A stretch of DNA of 64,000 nucleotides from Polytrichum commune (taxonomy: Eukaryota > Streptophyta > Polytrichopsida > Polytrichales > Polytrichaceae). The notes under the pieces were generated by a model. It ran no database searches. It was not told the DNA's origin and was given only the letters and a program-made list of their open reading frames with translations. Of this stretch, positions 10,232 to 22,921 are shown piece by piece. The stretch covers positions 932,501 to 996,500 of the forward strand of contig OX485805.1 in NCBI GenBank assembly GCA_950295325.1, given 5' to 3'. Each line of letters opens with the position of its first letter. The first letter of the stretch is position 1. The position numbers and the translations under genes were made by a program.

Positions 10232-10815
10232 GAGGAGCATGAGAATTTCCATTCTCACAATGCATGAGACACACTCTAAATTGTGTAGTATCACACCTGT
10301 GGCAACCAAAGTGCACGTGATATCATGGAGTTATGTAGTGTTAACATGAATGCATGCGTGATGCTATAGAATTAATGTAGCATGTGACATTATATATGGA
10401 ATATTAACAAAAGTGCAATATTTTAATGATGTGGTGTGGTCCACTCCACTTGGCCTTCCCGGACGATGTGGCATATGCATGCACCAACATTCAACAAAGT
10501 GGCATAAGAAGAAGAAGAATAAGAATAAGGTGACACTCCACATATTGACACATGGCGCAATGCAAGGGTGTGGGTTGACTTCTTTGGTGCTTTGCATTAA
10601 TGACAAAATTTATGATATAAAGGAGGGAAATGTGAAAATGAGGAGTGAGATTTGAACAACGCACATCGTTCCCTAGGCTTTCGGAATATTAGAGAGTGAG
10701 TGACATTATGGAGGTTGATATTACGGAGTTTAGGGTGTATTCATACAAGCTCCAAATACTATCGGGAAGCTGCTACAACCTCAATCCAAATGTGCTAACG
10801 ATCACAACAATGAAC
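10232..10815. other. Innermost part of the left inverted arm
   Basis: It matches 18632-19215 reversed. The frames 10364-10606 and 10413-10655 are overlapping shadows of one another and neither is supported. No gene is seen. Confidence 0.4.
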
Positions 10816-12327
10816 GGGGAGCTAGTCACAGATGAAACGGTTGAGTTTGATAAATAACCGGTCAAAGTTCACAACTCAGAAAAATGACCAATCCTTTCGA
10901 TAGAATATACTTCAAATTATCGTGTAACCGGTTGGATTTGGGAACACCAGGATTTTGACCGATCGTGCCCAAAAATGTCCCCGAACACCGCATCTTGATC
11001 CAAATTTGCAATCCATCTCGTGGTGATCCCACGCTACAGATCTTAGGCAAAGTAGGCTAGTAACCATTTCAAACCCATTTACCACCTTCAGTTGGGAATT
11101 GGGACCTAGAAAAGACATGGTCCCGCCTGCAACCCAATATTAGCTCGAGGGAGAACTCCATCCCCGGTGTCTCCGACTAGCTCTGATGTTGTATGAAGAG
11201 CGCTCGCCGGGGCCCGCGACCCTTGCCCGGAGGTGGAATGGCGACAACTGCCCGTCCTCTCCATCAATGGCGGCGGTCACTGGGGCGATCACAACTGCGC
11301 TTGGGTTCATGAGGCACCCTAGTGACACGGGGCTATAATATGTCGGTACACTCCAATGGCGGCTTTCCATGAACTTCTCAAGTCCAAGGACCTCCTTGCA
11401 TGTGATCGGTGTTTGAAGTTCTCATCATGCTCTTCATGCTCAAAGCTGGATCATGGACATCTCCGAGATCGGCGTAACGTGAATGGTGAGCCTAGGTTCT
11501 CTTACATGTTCCAAAGTACTAATCACATATGAACCTTGAACCAACACTCCAAAGCATAGGCAAGTCACTGGTTGTTTTGGAGGAATCCATAGAGTATATC
11601 TTTAACTAATAAATAAAACTAAAAGATGTCACCTTGTAATTACTTGGACTTGTAATCGCTTGGATCTCGACCGATTTTGCCCAAAAACTCTCTCCACGTT
11701 GTTATGAGCGCACCTCTCATTCATGCGATTGATACGCCCTGAAATGGCACGTGGGTTGGAGGTTGTTGATTTTAACTAATTTGAAACCCTAAATGGCTTC
11801 CAAGAGCTCGAATTAGTCTAGCAAGTCACATTCTAATGAATCAACCACAAACTATAGGGTTGTAGGTTTGTAACATGGATATTGAATGAGAGGTACACTT
11901 GTATGCAACAATTTCATCCGGCCCACTTCAAGGCCACCAACTCACAAGAGCAATCAGGCGAGATTGGGATTATTGCATTCATAACAAGGTTACCTCTCAC
12001 TTGTCCAACAAAACTGTCCTCAAATAGTCTGTCACTGAGAGGATGCAGTTTTTGGTTCATTTGATATCGATGTTAGCTTCAAAAATCCCAAAGTAGTTTG
12101 TAGAAGCATACAGTAAGTAAGTTGAATAATTCTCTTCATTTGCAAAGAGAATTATGTATACATAAAAGCTGCTGCTTCTGTAGCCCATTCTATGAAATAT
12201 GTGGAAGAGGATGTTTTTTTTTGCAGAATGCCCAAACAGTGTCGGAATGCTGCAAGTTTGTGTCTTGGTCATGAAATGCTTGCTCTGTACATGCAGCCAG
12301 CTTCTGTGGGTCATCGTCACTATGAAT
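10816..12327. other. Spacer of the inverted duplication, no gene identified
   Basis: 10800-11400 carries a diverged partial copy of the 7960-8300 region (GATGAACCGGTTGAGTTT-type sequence, then a GC-richer block at 11140-11370), so this is a third degraded copy of the ORF upstream region. The remainder to 12327 has no recognisable gene or element. Confidence 0.4.
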
Positions 12328-12726
12328 CTACACTAAATATTGCATTTGGTGTCACCAATTCTAATTGTCTTGCTCAATACTAATTGGAAACCCCGGTGTA
12401 GTGTCATCAACACTAAAGTTAACCCAACAATATTTGTCATTCCTTGTAAAAGTTTTTGGGGATTATAGATTTACAGTGTTGCAATTACTGTCACTTACTA
12501 AGTGATGATTGATCCAAATTTCAATCATCCCTGATAATATTTCATCACACATTTGTTTGGATGCAAGTTACAACAAAAATTGTTTCAACAATTCGAATTC
12601 GGATGAACGTAACGTAAGTCAAGATGACAACATTTGCAAACTTATTCATAGAAAGTATCACTAATTTAAAAAGTTACCACAGTGACGTAAAATACCATAT
12701 GACACTAAATACAATATTTAGTGTAG
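12328..12726. mobile_element. MITE with self-palindromic ends (third copy, 399 bp)
   Basis: It starts CTACACTAAATATTGC and ends GCAATATTTAGTGTAG-like sequence (CAATATTTAGTGTAG at 12712-12726). Internal landmarks CACCAATTCTAATTGTCTTG and AGATTTACAGTGTTGCA match the copies at 21892-22275 and 5290-5673. Its flanks are unrelated to those two, so it is an independent insertion. Confidence 0.75.
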
Positions 12727-13740
12727 TAATCTTTAGAAATAAGACCCATTCACATTGATGACCATGTTGACAAGAAGTAGCCAGAAATTAGTAGTACTCA
12801 ACATGCTTGTCAAATCTCCTTAAGAGTCGAGTGTTTTCTCCTCCTTCGTCCGTGAAGTCTCCATAGCCCGGAAGACAAGGTCCCTTGTCTACTTTCAATA
12901 GCAACAGCAAACGAGGAACTCTATAACAAAAGTTTCTCGCAAAGAACGAACACCATACCATACATTCTTCTCAATGGATCAATTCACTCTTTCATCTTGT
13001 GTTCTAAATTGCTCGAAGGTATTTGATAATTTTATAGATGCATATGTGAAGGTCAAATGTACTTACACCATAACTGGCACACTTCCTGTAGGTTCACTAG
13101 CTTTGCATCTAATACTTCTCCGAAAAATCATTCAGAATCCATATTTCTGACCAAGTTTATCAATGCGGACTGAAGAACCCTTGTATGTTTGCTCCCCTAG
13201 GTGATAATTTGTTACTAGATAGGGAACTCTAAGTGAAACAGATGACAAGTTGAGAGTGTTATGGAGATGGCCATGTCATTGAGAAGTTAATCCAAATTTT
13301 TTCATGGATACAATCTTTCGTCTTCAGATAGTTTCAAAGCAGGGAGCCCTTATATTTGGCAAGTGTGTAGAAGGAAATTCTTCCGCTTTTGTTTTGGCCT
13401 TCTGTGGACCTTACATTGCCAACCTTAACTTGGAGGGCTTATGCTCCCTCTTCAAGTGGATGCTTTCTTACTATGATAGGACCTCTAATGGGTAACACAT
13501 AGTTTTATCGGACATAGCATCGTTACGCAACGCTGTTAAGAGCTGCTGTATTTGTTAAGACTACAAGAATCTGAGTGTTGATAAAACCTCAGGTATCGAT
13601 CCTGTACACAGTAAAGTTAATTGAAACGATGTGCACATTCTTGCAACAATATGCTTCCCCCTGAAAACTCAAGTTTCTCAGTTTCAAACTTAACAACTTC
13701 GAATCGCAATACAGAAAACAAAAGCTGATAGACAAATATG
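12727..13740. other. Non-coding stretch with no counterpart recognised
   Basis: I found no matching copy elsewhere in the window and no supported gene. The 63-codon frame 13304-13495 shows no recognisable domain. Confidence 0.3.
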
Positions 13741-16083
13741 GGAAGAGGATTGACCCATAGACGTTAAGCAGGGGTGCGGTGATTGCCCCATAGACATTGC
13801 GAGAAACTCTGCGGGCAGGATGATGAGATCAGATGAAGACGACACCAGTACGACTATACTTGAACAGGATGTGTTCTATAGTGCGTACCTTTGATCTATG
13901 TTTTCCAATGCAGACAAGACCTTCATCCCCGGAAGATGAGACAGGACTGTCCACCCTGAGCGCGAATAGCGCAGCCGAATTTCGGCCAGACATGGTCGGG
14001 AATTGGGATGCTTGATGAACGTCCCGTCGGCATTACGGCGGCGGAGATATGGGTGGAGAGTGTTCTGACGGGCCATTGTAATTATTGCTTTTTGGCCACT
14101 AACAATTCATCTCCGCACCAAGGATTCGAAACCCGAATCTGTAACGTAGGTGGTCTTAAGTGGTCGGATTTTGTATATGTGATTGGTATGTGGTTCAGTG
14201 AGATCAAAGAGGAAACATCATAAACTTAAGACCCATGTTTGAGAGAGATTGGATTATGTCTTCAAAATATCAATAACTGCTCTACACTCCATAGTGACCA
14301 CAATTGGGAGGATCTAGCATGTATTTAGTGAGAGGATTAGCATAACAATATTTAGATCCATAACAATGTTTTGTGGGATTGACAGTATTTCACAGAATAT
14401 TCTTGAATATTCACCACATTTAGTCCGATGTATGAACATACCAACTACGTATTTGCATCCAAGGGCATTGAGATCATGTATCTAACCCGAATCTTTTATT
14501 CCATTGATGACCTAAAGTCAGAGATGACCTTTGTGATGAACTTTGAAGTACTCAACAACTAAAGTTTCAACCACAGTTTTTGGTCATGTTCTATTCACCA
14601 ACATTGGAGTTGAACTGAAGAGGAGGATAGGTTAGGAGGACAGGTCATGACTTAATAAGCTAACAAAACAAAAGAACGAATTGTGCATATGCCACATTCT
14701 TTGCCAGTTTTTGATGTACTTTCCGCATTCTTTCCGAACCGCGCACTTCAAATTAGACTTTCAAGTCAAGGCGCTCTAAACTTAGCACCAAGTCGCCATT
14801 TTTCCGGGAGCCCCTTGAAATTGTGTAATTATTTTTGGGGATAGGTATCTAGGGAAAGAAGTTTTGGGTAATTTAACCGGAGCTTGAGTTTGTGATGTGG
14901 GTTTCTTTTGGTGTGTCTTTCCTGAATTTTTCCCCACTCCCCACTCCCCATCCACCCAAATTGAAGCCGCAAATCAATTGAGCTACAGAGGTGTCATTTG
15001 TTTTAGTTTGTTGTTTTTCCCTGTTTGAAAGTTTTGGTTGGGCGGTTGTTTCACATCTTTAGATCTTTGTTTTGGGTCATGTGAGGCTCTGGCAATGTAC
15101 GCCGGGGAGTACCGAGGTTTAGTTACAAGGTATTCAAAAAAAATTGGAGAATTCCGAATGAGTTTGCAATGATTCGGATGAGGTACCGATGTAAAATTGT
15201 CAAGGTCAGAAATCGACCTGTTCAAGGGAGAATAGACCAACAATATGGCCAGTTTAGGCATCATAGTTTGGAATTTTCACCAAGTCACATTTTTTATTTT
15301 AGGCAAGTAGCCAAAGGGACTAGGGATAGGGCGGAAATGTTACTAGGGTAATACTAGAGTCTTGACTCATAAGGTCCAAAAAACCATGGAGGCTAATTTA
15401 TGGTTGGTTCCATTGTCACTAGGCCAATTAGGGTTTTGCATGTGCAGTGTTGTTTCCTACATAAGGTCACCAAACATTGTTTGTTCCATAAACCTATGAC
15501 ATTTTGGAAGGCTGATGACCTTAAGTGTGAATTGTTGGTGTTATTTTCACTTTGGTTAAGATAACACATACCTATCCACTTCTATCCATGAAAAAGGACC
15601 CAACACGTTCGTACCAAGTAAATAAGGTGATGATGACGTCATGGACATCCTTAAAGGGTCTTTGTACCTTACTTCTCACATGACTTGGATGCAACAATCA
15701 TCATGTTTATGTTGCAGTTCAAAATAAGATTACACTTGAGTTGACACATATGTGCCCCTCCAAGTTCCCCACCACTACACATGATTGTTGATGGAGAACA
15801 ATGTTTTCCAAGTAGATGCAAAACAATTGAGGTCACTGCATTATGAAAGCAAGCAAGCAAGGGCACCGCAAACTATTTACAAGTATGCAATTGAGCAATT
15901 TGATCTAATACTTCATGATTGATCACGTGTCGAACTACTAGATTGTGACTACATTATGCCCATGGCGGTTGTCCGCCTACAAGAAGTAAATTGATAAGAA
16001 CATTATCATAAATCAATCTCATAAACACTTATAAAATTGATAAGAGTTCTTTTAATGGGTCATCTTACCCTTGGATTCTTACA
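13741..16083 (+). repeat. Duplicated block Y, copy 1
   Basis: It aligns in direct orientation with 26735-34190, which is longer because it gained DNA transposons (27172-27890, 28002-29450, 30502-32000) and retains a stretch (about 32050-33690) missing here. Landmarks are GAACTTTGAAGT...CTCAACAACTAAAG (14540/29640) and GGTGTGTCTTTCCTGAATT (14912/30016). The last part (15433-16083) is another copy of the block at 903-3171. No intact gene is seen. Confidence 0.75.
13829..14076 (-). pseudogene. Relic of a small ~80-aa reading frame (copy 1)
   Basis: The frame opens MARQNTLHPYLRRRNADGTF and then shifts frame; downstream bases encode a second conserved part (FRAME with QGGQSCL) before a TGA at the complement of 13829-13831. 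Related copies are at 18068-18311 (+) and 26801-27045 (-). A conserved ~50-codon tail (HVWP.FGC.IRAQGGQSCL...VRTIEHILFKYSR) is open in the other two copies but frameshifted here by one base. I do not recognise the family. Confidence 0.35.
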
Positions 16084-18631
16084 TTTGTAACATTCAACAA
16101 AACCTGCATCCAATACCAGTTAGAGACACAGGATCCAATCCCTTTGCCCAAATTTCAAATCCAAGCCCTCTGAGCTCACACCCCACCAAGAAGAGATTTC
16201 TCTGAAGCAAATCCCAAAACTCCTCGGGTACCCAATACTCCAAAGACCAGAGTCCCACATGACCCAAACACAGATCTAAAGATGTGAAACAACTACCCAA
16301 CCGAAACTTTCAAACAGGAAAAAACAACAAACTACCACAAACAACACCTCTGCCTTGACTTGACTTGACTTGAAAGTCTGATTTGAAGCGTGCGGATTGG
16401 AAAGAATGCGGAAAGTGGATTAAAAACTTGCAAAGAATGTGGCAGAATCATGCACAGTTTGTTCTTTTGTTTTGTTACCTTATTGAGTTATGACATGTCC
16501 TCCTAACCCATCCTCCTCTTCAGTTCAACTCCAATATACATGAATAGAAATGTACAAGTATAGAACATGACCACAAACTGTGGTTAAAACTTTAGTGTGT
16601 TGAGCACTTCGGAGTTCATCACAAAGACCATATACCATCTCCTATTTTAGGTCATCAATGAAATAAAAGATTCGGGTTAGATACACGATCTTGGTGCCCT
16701 TAAATGCAAATACGTGATTAGTATGTTGATACATCAAAGTCAAATATTTCAAAAAAGTGAGCGTTGGTGAGGACTTGTAAAAATTGTGCAAATAAGTCAT
16801 TTATTATGTAGGTTTGCATCTTTTCTATCCTTTTTACACCAACCATAACCAAATGGCAGAGATAGTGATAAGTTGTCAAAAATGATTGAGTTGCTTTGGA
16901 CATACATGTTTACATATCTTGTTTATGTCAAATCGATGTTTACAAATTACACATGTTTAATACTATTCTAAGCTTGCATGTATCATGATTTGTTAGAGAA
17001 GGCCTTTCTACATCTAGTGCAACATGGTCCATAATTTTGTCAAAGATGAGGTTGGACCTCTAACCATGCCCCAAGATCGCTAACCACACTTGGAATTAAA
17101 AGTTATGCCTTCTCCCTATTGTACAAATTGGACTAAGAATGAGCACCTACCTTCTCTTAGGACTTTCCCTCCCTTCAAAAAATTAATGTATTACATTCTT
17201 ATAATCAATTTTCTCACATAATCACGACATGTAGATTTAGAAATTAATATTATGACTTTGCCCTTTGCATTACTTGCAAAACTACACAAAATAGCCATAT
17301 TAGTGTGGGTGGAAGATTAATATGAAAATAATTTGCATGGGATACTCTAATTGTCTAGTTCGGGGTGGAATTAACATGGGTCCAAGACCCTTGGTCCTTC
17401 CCTTAGTCTTTTTGGAGACTCCCATATGACAACTTACGTAAAATGAACTAGTCACCTAACAAAAACAACATAAAATAAAATATGCACCAATTTCTTAGGA
17501 AAACGATTAATTTAGTTTCAAACTAGAAATTTGACGTGGGTTGAAAATTAACATCACCCACATTAATTCTTATAATTAAAACCTTCAACCCGTGCACTAG
17601 AAAATTACTGTGGCCCAGACTTAACAGGGCATGTGGGGTGTTATTCGGTTGAATTGTTTTCATGTTCTCCAAATTATTTTGATTAGAATTCCACAACAAA
17701 ACTTGTGTTCCATGAGAAAATCTACGATGAAACATCCACAAAAAGCGGATTGAAACATGAAGCTCCCTTGATTTGGTTATGATTATCGGAAGCACGTGCG
17801 ATCCCTTCACTCAATACATGCTGGGTCTTCCCAATTGTGATCACCATGGAGTGTAGAGAAATTATTGATATTTTGAAGACGTAGTCCAATCTCTTTCAAA
17901 CATGTGACTTTATGATATTTGCTCTTTGATCTCACCGAACCACATTCCAATCACATAGAAAATCCGATTAAGAGAACGAGCCACTTAAGACCACCTACGT
18001 TACAGATTCGGGTTTCGAATCCTTGGTGCGGAGATGAATTGTTAGTGTCCAAAAAGCACTAATTACAATGGCCCGTCAGAACACTCTCCACCCATCTCCG
18101 CCGCCGTAATGCCGATGGGACGTTCATCAAGCATCCAATTCCCAACCATGTCTGGCCGAAATTCGGCTGTGGTATTCGCGCTCAGGGTGGACAGTCCTGT
18201 CTCATCGTCCGGGATGAAGGTCTTGTCTGCATTGGAAAACGCAGATCAAAGGTACGCACTATAGAACACATCCTGTTCAAGTATAGTCGTGCCAGTGTTG
18301 TCTTCATCTGATCTCATCATCCTGCTCACAGAGTCTCTCGCAACGTCTATGGGGCAATCACCGCACCCCTGCTTTGCCTCTAGTCTTCGTTGAAGCGTAG
18401 AGCTCAAGATCATCTTTCTTCCTACCATGATGGCTTTTTGGCTATGGGAAGGTAAATTCGGCTTTTAAAAGTACATGTGCTCTGATGGATAACCGAACAC
18501 TTGGATAAGCTTGACTCGCAAATCACCACTTGTTTTTGGACAATCACAGTTGTTGTTATTGCAGCATTGAGTGATGCCCATTCTGTTTCGGAGGTCAATC
18601 CTCTTCCCATACTTGTCTATCAGCTTTTGTT
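16084..18631 (-). repeat. Duplicated block Y, inverted rearranged copy
   Basis: Reversed segments match other copies: 16095-16260 with 32880-33015, 16360-16725 with 14410-14800, and 17806-18600 with 26521-27170 and 13741-14330. The piece 16726-17805 replaces about 90 bp of the other copies and has no recognised match; the 95-codon frame 17523-17810 within it has no recognisable domain. No intact gene is seen. Confidence 0.6.
18068..18311 (+). pseudogene. Relic of the small ~80-aa reading frame (copy 3, inverted)
   Basis: The ATG at 18068 starts MARQNTLHP, then a 2-bp loss relative to 14076 shifts the frame. From 18114 the downstream frame is open to TGA at 18309-18311 and encodes DGTFIKHP, then NHVWPKFGCGIRAQ, then EHILFKYSR. 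It agrees closely with the frame at 26801-27004, so the tail was probably once coding. Confidence 0.35.
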
Positions 18632-19868
18632 TTTCATTGTCGTGATAGTTAGCAAATTTGGATCGAGGTTGTAGCAGCTTCCCGATAGTTTTTGGAGCTC
18701 GTATGAATACACCCTAAACTCCGCAATATATCAACCTCCATAATGTCCCTCACTCTCTAATATCCCAAAAGCCTAGGGAATGGATGTGCGTAGTTCAAAT
18801 CTCACTCCTCATTGTCACATTTCCCTCCTTTATATCACGAATTTGTCCATTAATGCAACCCACCAAAGAAGTCAATCCACACCCTCGCATTGCGCCATGT
18901 GTCAATACCTGGAGTGTCACCTTCTTGTTGTTGTTCTTCTTTTTTTGCCACTTGTTGAATGTTGGTGCATGGATATGCCACATCACCTAGGAAGGTCAAG
19001 TGGAGTGAACCACACTACACCATTAAAATGTTACACTTTGTGTTATTCCATATATAGTGTCACATGCCACACTAATTCTATAGCATGACACATGCATCCA
19101 TGTTAACGCTACAAAACTCCGTGATATCACATGCACTTTGGTTGCCACAGGTGTGATACTATGGAGTTTAGAGTGTATCTCATTCGTTGTTAGAATGGAA
19201 ATTCTCATGCTCCTCGTCCCTAGGCCCAATAGTCAACACGTTCCCAATTGAGGGGACTACACGCCCATCTACGGAGCAGAAGAATCTTTACGTTGACCCT
19301 TGCCCGGAGGTGGAATGGTCCCAGCTGCCCGCCCTCTCTCCCAATCAATGGTGGACACAATCTGTCGGTACACACTCCCAGGGCGTGACTTTTCTGAACT
19401 CCCACCAAGTCCAAACAGTGATCGGGGAGGATTTTGGGCATAATCGGGTGAGATCCTAGTGTTTGCAAGTCCAACCGGTTACATGTTGACATCCTTCGGT
19501 TTTCCTATATTATTAATTTGAGGTATATTCCATAAATTCCTCTACAGTGATCGGTGATCCTCCTGAAGGCTTCAACCTCAACCGGATATTTCTCAAACTC
19601 AACCGGCACATCTGTAACTAAGCGCCAGTTCTGCCCCGATCATTGAGTCCAAGGACCTCCTTGTGGACAATCTGTCGGTACACACTCCCAGGGCGTGACT
19701 TTTCTCAACTCCCACCAAGTTGAAGGACATATATATATATGGCACTCGTGTACATGTGAAGTTCATTTCTATCTAACCGTTTGCTACTAGTGGAGTGTAG
19801 TGGAGCTTCTCAGTGCGCTCGTCCTTGCTAATTTTTCCACGGAAACTTTTGAAGTTGATCAAGGTACA

Positions 19869-20672
19869 ATGGTGCACTATGGGCGGCATCTTTGGGAGGC
19901 ACTGGGACTGAAGCAGGAAAAGGATTTTGAGGAGAGGCTGGCACAACTAACCCCGGAGGCACTTAAGAAACTGCACCAGGTCCACAGCTTCAGGATTGGC
20001 GGTGCGATGTCTGGAGTCCTCATCAACGGAATCCTTATGTGCGTCATTCCCTCAAATGTCGTCGGCACAACCTTGAACGTTTGGCAACTGGCTGTAGCAA
20101 TTCGGAGTCGTCGGAAGATTGAGCAGGCGGCAAAAGCAAATCACGGCCGCGACCTTCGGAGTGGATCCGACCGTGCGAGCAAGAAGAGGCACCTTCTTGC
20201 CGGAGCAGCTCAGAGAAGTGCCATCAACGTTCTGCTTCTAGGTCAAGCTGATTTCGTTGTGGTTGCGTCAGAGTTGGTTGGCATGGACAATGCAGCCGAA
20301 ATTGTGACAATGTCTGATAAGTTTTTCACCAATAGTGGTGTTGAGGGTGTACGTGACCTCGCGGACCACTTGTCTCCGGTAGATAACGTGGTTGGAGCTC
20401 TCGGCTTCGAACAAAATCCTACGTGGGATCAACTGTTCCAGGAAGGTAGCATGTCGTTCGTAGCAGTGGCTGGAATTAGCATCGGAGTAGCAGCTGAAGC
20501 CAGTTTAGTCCCTCTCGTAGCAGATGCGGCAGGGGAAAGATTATACGAACAAACTCTTCGAGAGGGAAATCAACGCGATTTTATGACTGCTGCTTCAGCA
20601 AATGCGAGGCATGATGCCCGGGCTCATTCCGGTCGATGGGAGGCGGCTCCTCCACAGCGAGCGTGGTCATAA
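19869..20672 (+). CDS. Uncharacterised 267-aa protein, right copy
   Basis: This is the homologue of the frame at 6912-7739. It starts MVHYGRHLWEALGLKQEKDF and ends PPQRAWS. The frame is open 23 codons further upstream (to 19800), but the ATG at 19869 aligns with the only possible start of the left copy, so I chose it. The same regions are visible: charged N-terminal helix, Gly-rich hydrophobic stretch (about 44-72), basic segment (about 84-103), and C-terminal hydrophobic region around VAGISIGVAAEASLVP. Relative to the left copy it lacks a six-residue LASPST insert and a few other codons, always in multiples of three. No stop or frameshift has accumulated despite clear divergence. Function and family are unknown; it could be a domesticated or transferred gene. 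Confidence 0.6.
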   Translation: MVHYGRHLWEALGLKQEKDFEERLAQLTPEALKKLHQVHSFRIGGAMSGVLINGILMCVIPSNVVGTTLNVWQLAVAIRSRRKIEQAAKANHGRDLRSGSDRASKKRHLLAGAAQRSAINVLLLGQADFVVVASELVGMDNAAEIVTMSDKFFTNSGVEGVRDLADHLSPVDNVVGALGFEQNPTWDQLFQEGSMSFVAVAGISIGVAAEASLVPLVADAAGERLYEQTLREGNQRDFMTAASANARHDARAHSGRWEAAPPQRAWS

Positions 20673-21891
20673 ACCTCAGACGTGGCCATCTACGTCCTGT
20701 ATCGTCCGAGTGTATATAGTACTGACTGTATCGTGTGAAGTATTAACCCTCACTAGTACCTAGGGGTATAGATTACAACATAATTGTAACATGGCTTGCA
20801 AAGGTTTTGTGGGAGTTGGAAATTCCCATAGCGGTGTCAAGTTTTCCAAAGTGTTGCAAAATTATCACAAGTATGTTGCAAATACATCATTAGCTTGTTT
20901 ACATACTGTGAGCAAAAGTGACATTCAAAATGTGTTTGCCTATGTTTAAAAACCATTGCTAATAGATGAGGACATCTATTTAATGCGCCCACCTTTATAT
21001 TAGTTTTGCAAATGGGTAAGCAATATGTTTGAAATGTGTTTGTAGCGTTTTACAAATGTTAAAAAGATACCTCAAGACTTTATAATCAATATTGTTTCAT
21101 TACAACTATTATTCATACAAAAATAACTTAAGACACTTCACTCTGAACGTTTCATTTTGCACTGAATTGTATGTCCGTATATTCTAGTCTTTAATGGATC
21201 TCCAATTCATTCTAAACATCCTTCATTGGTCATTAGTAATGTTTGCCCTATAGGGGGTCTCTAAAACTAAAAGACGTTGAAGAGGTCACGCATCCCAAGA
21301 AAGCCTAATGACCTTGAAGCATTTTGAAGTTTCAAGATCGTAATTCTACATTTTGGCCATAACACATTGGATGCCACCATTGACCATACAAAGTGCCCCA
21401 AACGTGCTTCATAGGTGGCAACTCATTGGTAATGCCAAATACCTCAGTGTTCCCTACCCTCTTATAATTTATGAAATTCAATCTACACTGTGGTCCCTAT
21501 CCTTTGAACTCATATGTGAGGGCTATAAATCAAGCACTCCAACAACATGAAGATAATTATACTTCCAGAAGTTGTATTCTTGAGAAACTTTGTTGCCTAT
21601 GAAAGACAGGCCTACAGCTCATCCCATAGACTTACCTCATATATACCATACCTTATAGACAATCGGGTATCATGAATGTAATCTGAAAGAGAAGGGCTTC
21701 TTTGCATATCTAGAGATGAACTCTGAGGAAATTCAACAATCAGAACAATGTAGGGTTGGAGATGGAGAGACCCGAAAATGCTGGAAATTCAGTGGTTGCA
21801 ATGGAAACACAAGTTTCATACAAAATTTACCAAGATCGTGACACAAGGTTTCAATAAAGTAATTGCTGCAACTGTTTTGGATACAAAATAA
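20673..21891. other. Non-coding arm sequence 3' of the right unknown ORF
   Basis: Inverted counterpart of 5674-6911. No gene or RNA is identified. Confidence 0.4.
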
Positions 21892-22275
21892 CTACACTAA
21901 ATATGATATTTTGTGTCACCAATTTTAATTGTCTTGCACAATACTAATTGTAAACCGTGGTATAGTGTCACCAACACTAAATGTTGACCCAACATTATTT
22001 GTCATTCCTTGTAATTTTGGGGGGGGGGGGGGATTATAGATTTACAGTGTTGCACTTACCATTACTTACCAGGTGGTTTTTCATCCAAATTTCAATCATC
22101 CATGACAATATTTCATCACAAGTTGTTGACAAGAGAAGGTAAGGTTTTGGCCAATGGATGAACTCATCCATCCTCCATGACATTATTTGTAAACCCATCC
22201 ATAAGAAGTGTCCTCCGCAAACCTACCATGACCACATTAAATACCTTATGACACTAAATATCACATTTAGTGTAG
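21892..22275. mobile_element. 384-bp MITE with self-palindromic ends (copy 2)
   Basis: It starts CTACACTAAATATGAT and ends ATCACATTTAGTGTAG. It is the arm partner of 5290-5673 and so was present before the inverted duplication. It contains a run of 14 G at 22019-22032 where the partner has CCCAAAAAAATATTAC-like sequence. Confidence 0.75.
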
Positions 22276-22726
22276 GCAGATCCTGTATCCAATCATCCAT
22301 GACAATACAAGGCTTCAGCCAATGAATTGGAGACCTCAGTGCCACTTCAAGTGGATTGATAAGTAAAATCACGTATTCACATTGCTTCACATTCGAGATC
22401 ATGTATACATCTTGCTTCACAGTCGTCTCACAAAGATGTTGACAATCAATCTCAAACCATAAGAGCTCTCTTTTCATCAGAAAGTTGTGTCACTCGATGC
22501 AACCAAGTTTCATGTATCACAAGGCACTTGTGAATCACAAAATCCAACCCACCTTCAATATATGAAAATTACATCCAACACAATTGTATTTGCAATGCGA
22601 TAGACCATCTTCGTGTCCAGCAAACAACACCGATCTCAGATGTCCGACTTGATTCCCTTTTCGTGACCTCTTCAAAAGTAATATGTCATTCTGAAATTCA
22701 AATGCTGGCAAAAAGCCAAGCAGAAG

Positions 22727-22843
22727 TTAATAATGCGCATCATACTTGGGTTCCGCCACCACATAGTGGTAGGCTACCAGTAGCAAGAATATTGAAACGC
22801 CTAAAAAGTTAGCAAAAAACCCTAGGTCGGTATCATCCATCAT
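22727..22843 (-). CDS. OST4: OST4, oligosaccharyltransferase complex subunit 4 (right copy)
   Basis: This second 38-codon OST4 frame is identical in protein to the left copy except residue 2 ([10 protein letters not shown] instead of [10 protein letters not shown]). The single transmembrane span and the tail AEPKYDAHY are unchanged. The same GCAATACGCAG acceptor-like sequence precedes the ATG, so the upstream gene structure was duplicated too. Flanks differ at many positions while the coding part differs at very few, consistent with purifying selection on one or both copies. Whether both are expressed cannot be told. Frame-open codons upstream (to 22921) are probably not translated. Confidence 0.82.
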   Translation of the reverse strand: MMDDTDLGFFANFLGVSIFLLLVAYHYVVAEPKYDAHY

Positions 22844-22921
22844 CTGCGTATTGCACACAACACCAACACACTGATTAGTCCCCAGTCTGAGTCGCAAAAC
22901 AACCGTTTGACTGTAATACAA

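Larger units (their letters stand above)
3172..10815 (-). repeat. Left arm of a large inverted duplication
   Basis: Read in reverse, this arm aligns along its length with 18632-24425. Matched landmarks include the AT-rich edge at 3172/24425, the OST4 microgene, a 384-bp MITE, the 275-codon ORF, and the 10364-10815 block with 18632-19080. The left arm is about 1.85 kb longer because it holds two insertions absent from the other arm (8343-8670 and 8715-10223). Subtracting these gives about 5.8 kb, the length of the right arm. The arms have diverged by an estimated 10%, so this is not a recent assembly artefact. Confidence 0.85.

Noticed and set aside
17975-18055. Possible tRNA or SINE (GGTTTCGAATCC resembles a B box; also at 14125 and 27090)
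   Set aside because: The B box has an extra base and no A box is found at the right distance.
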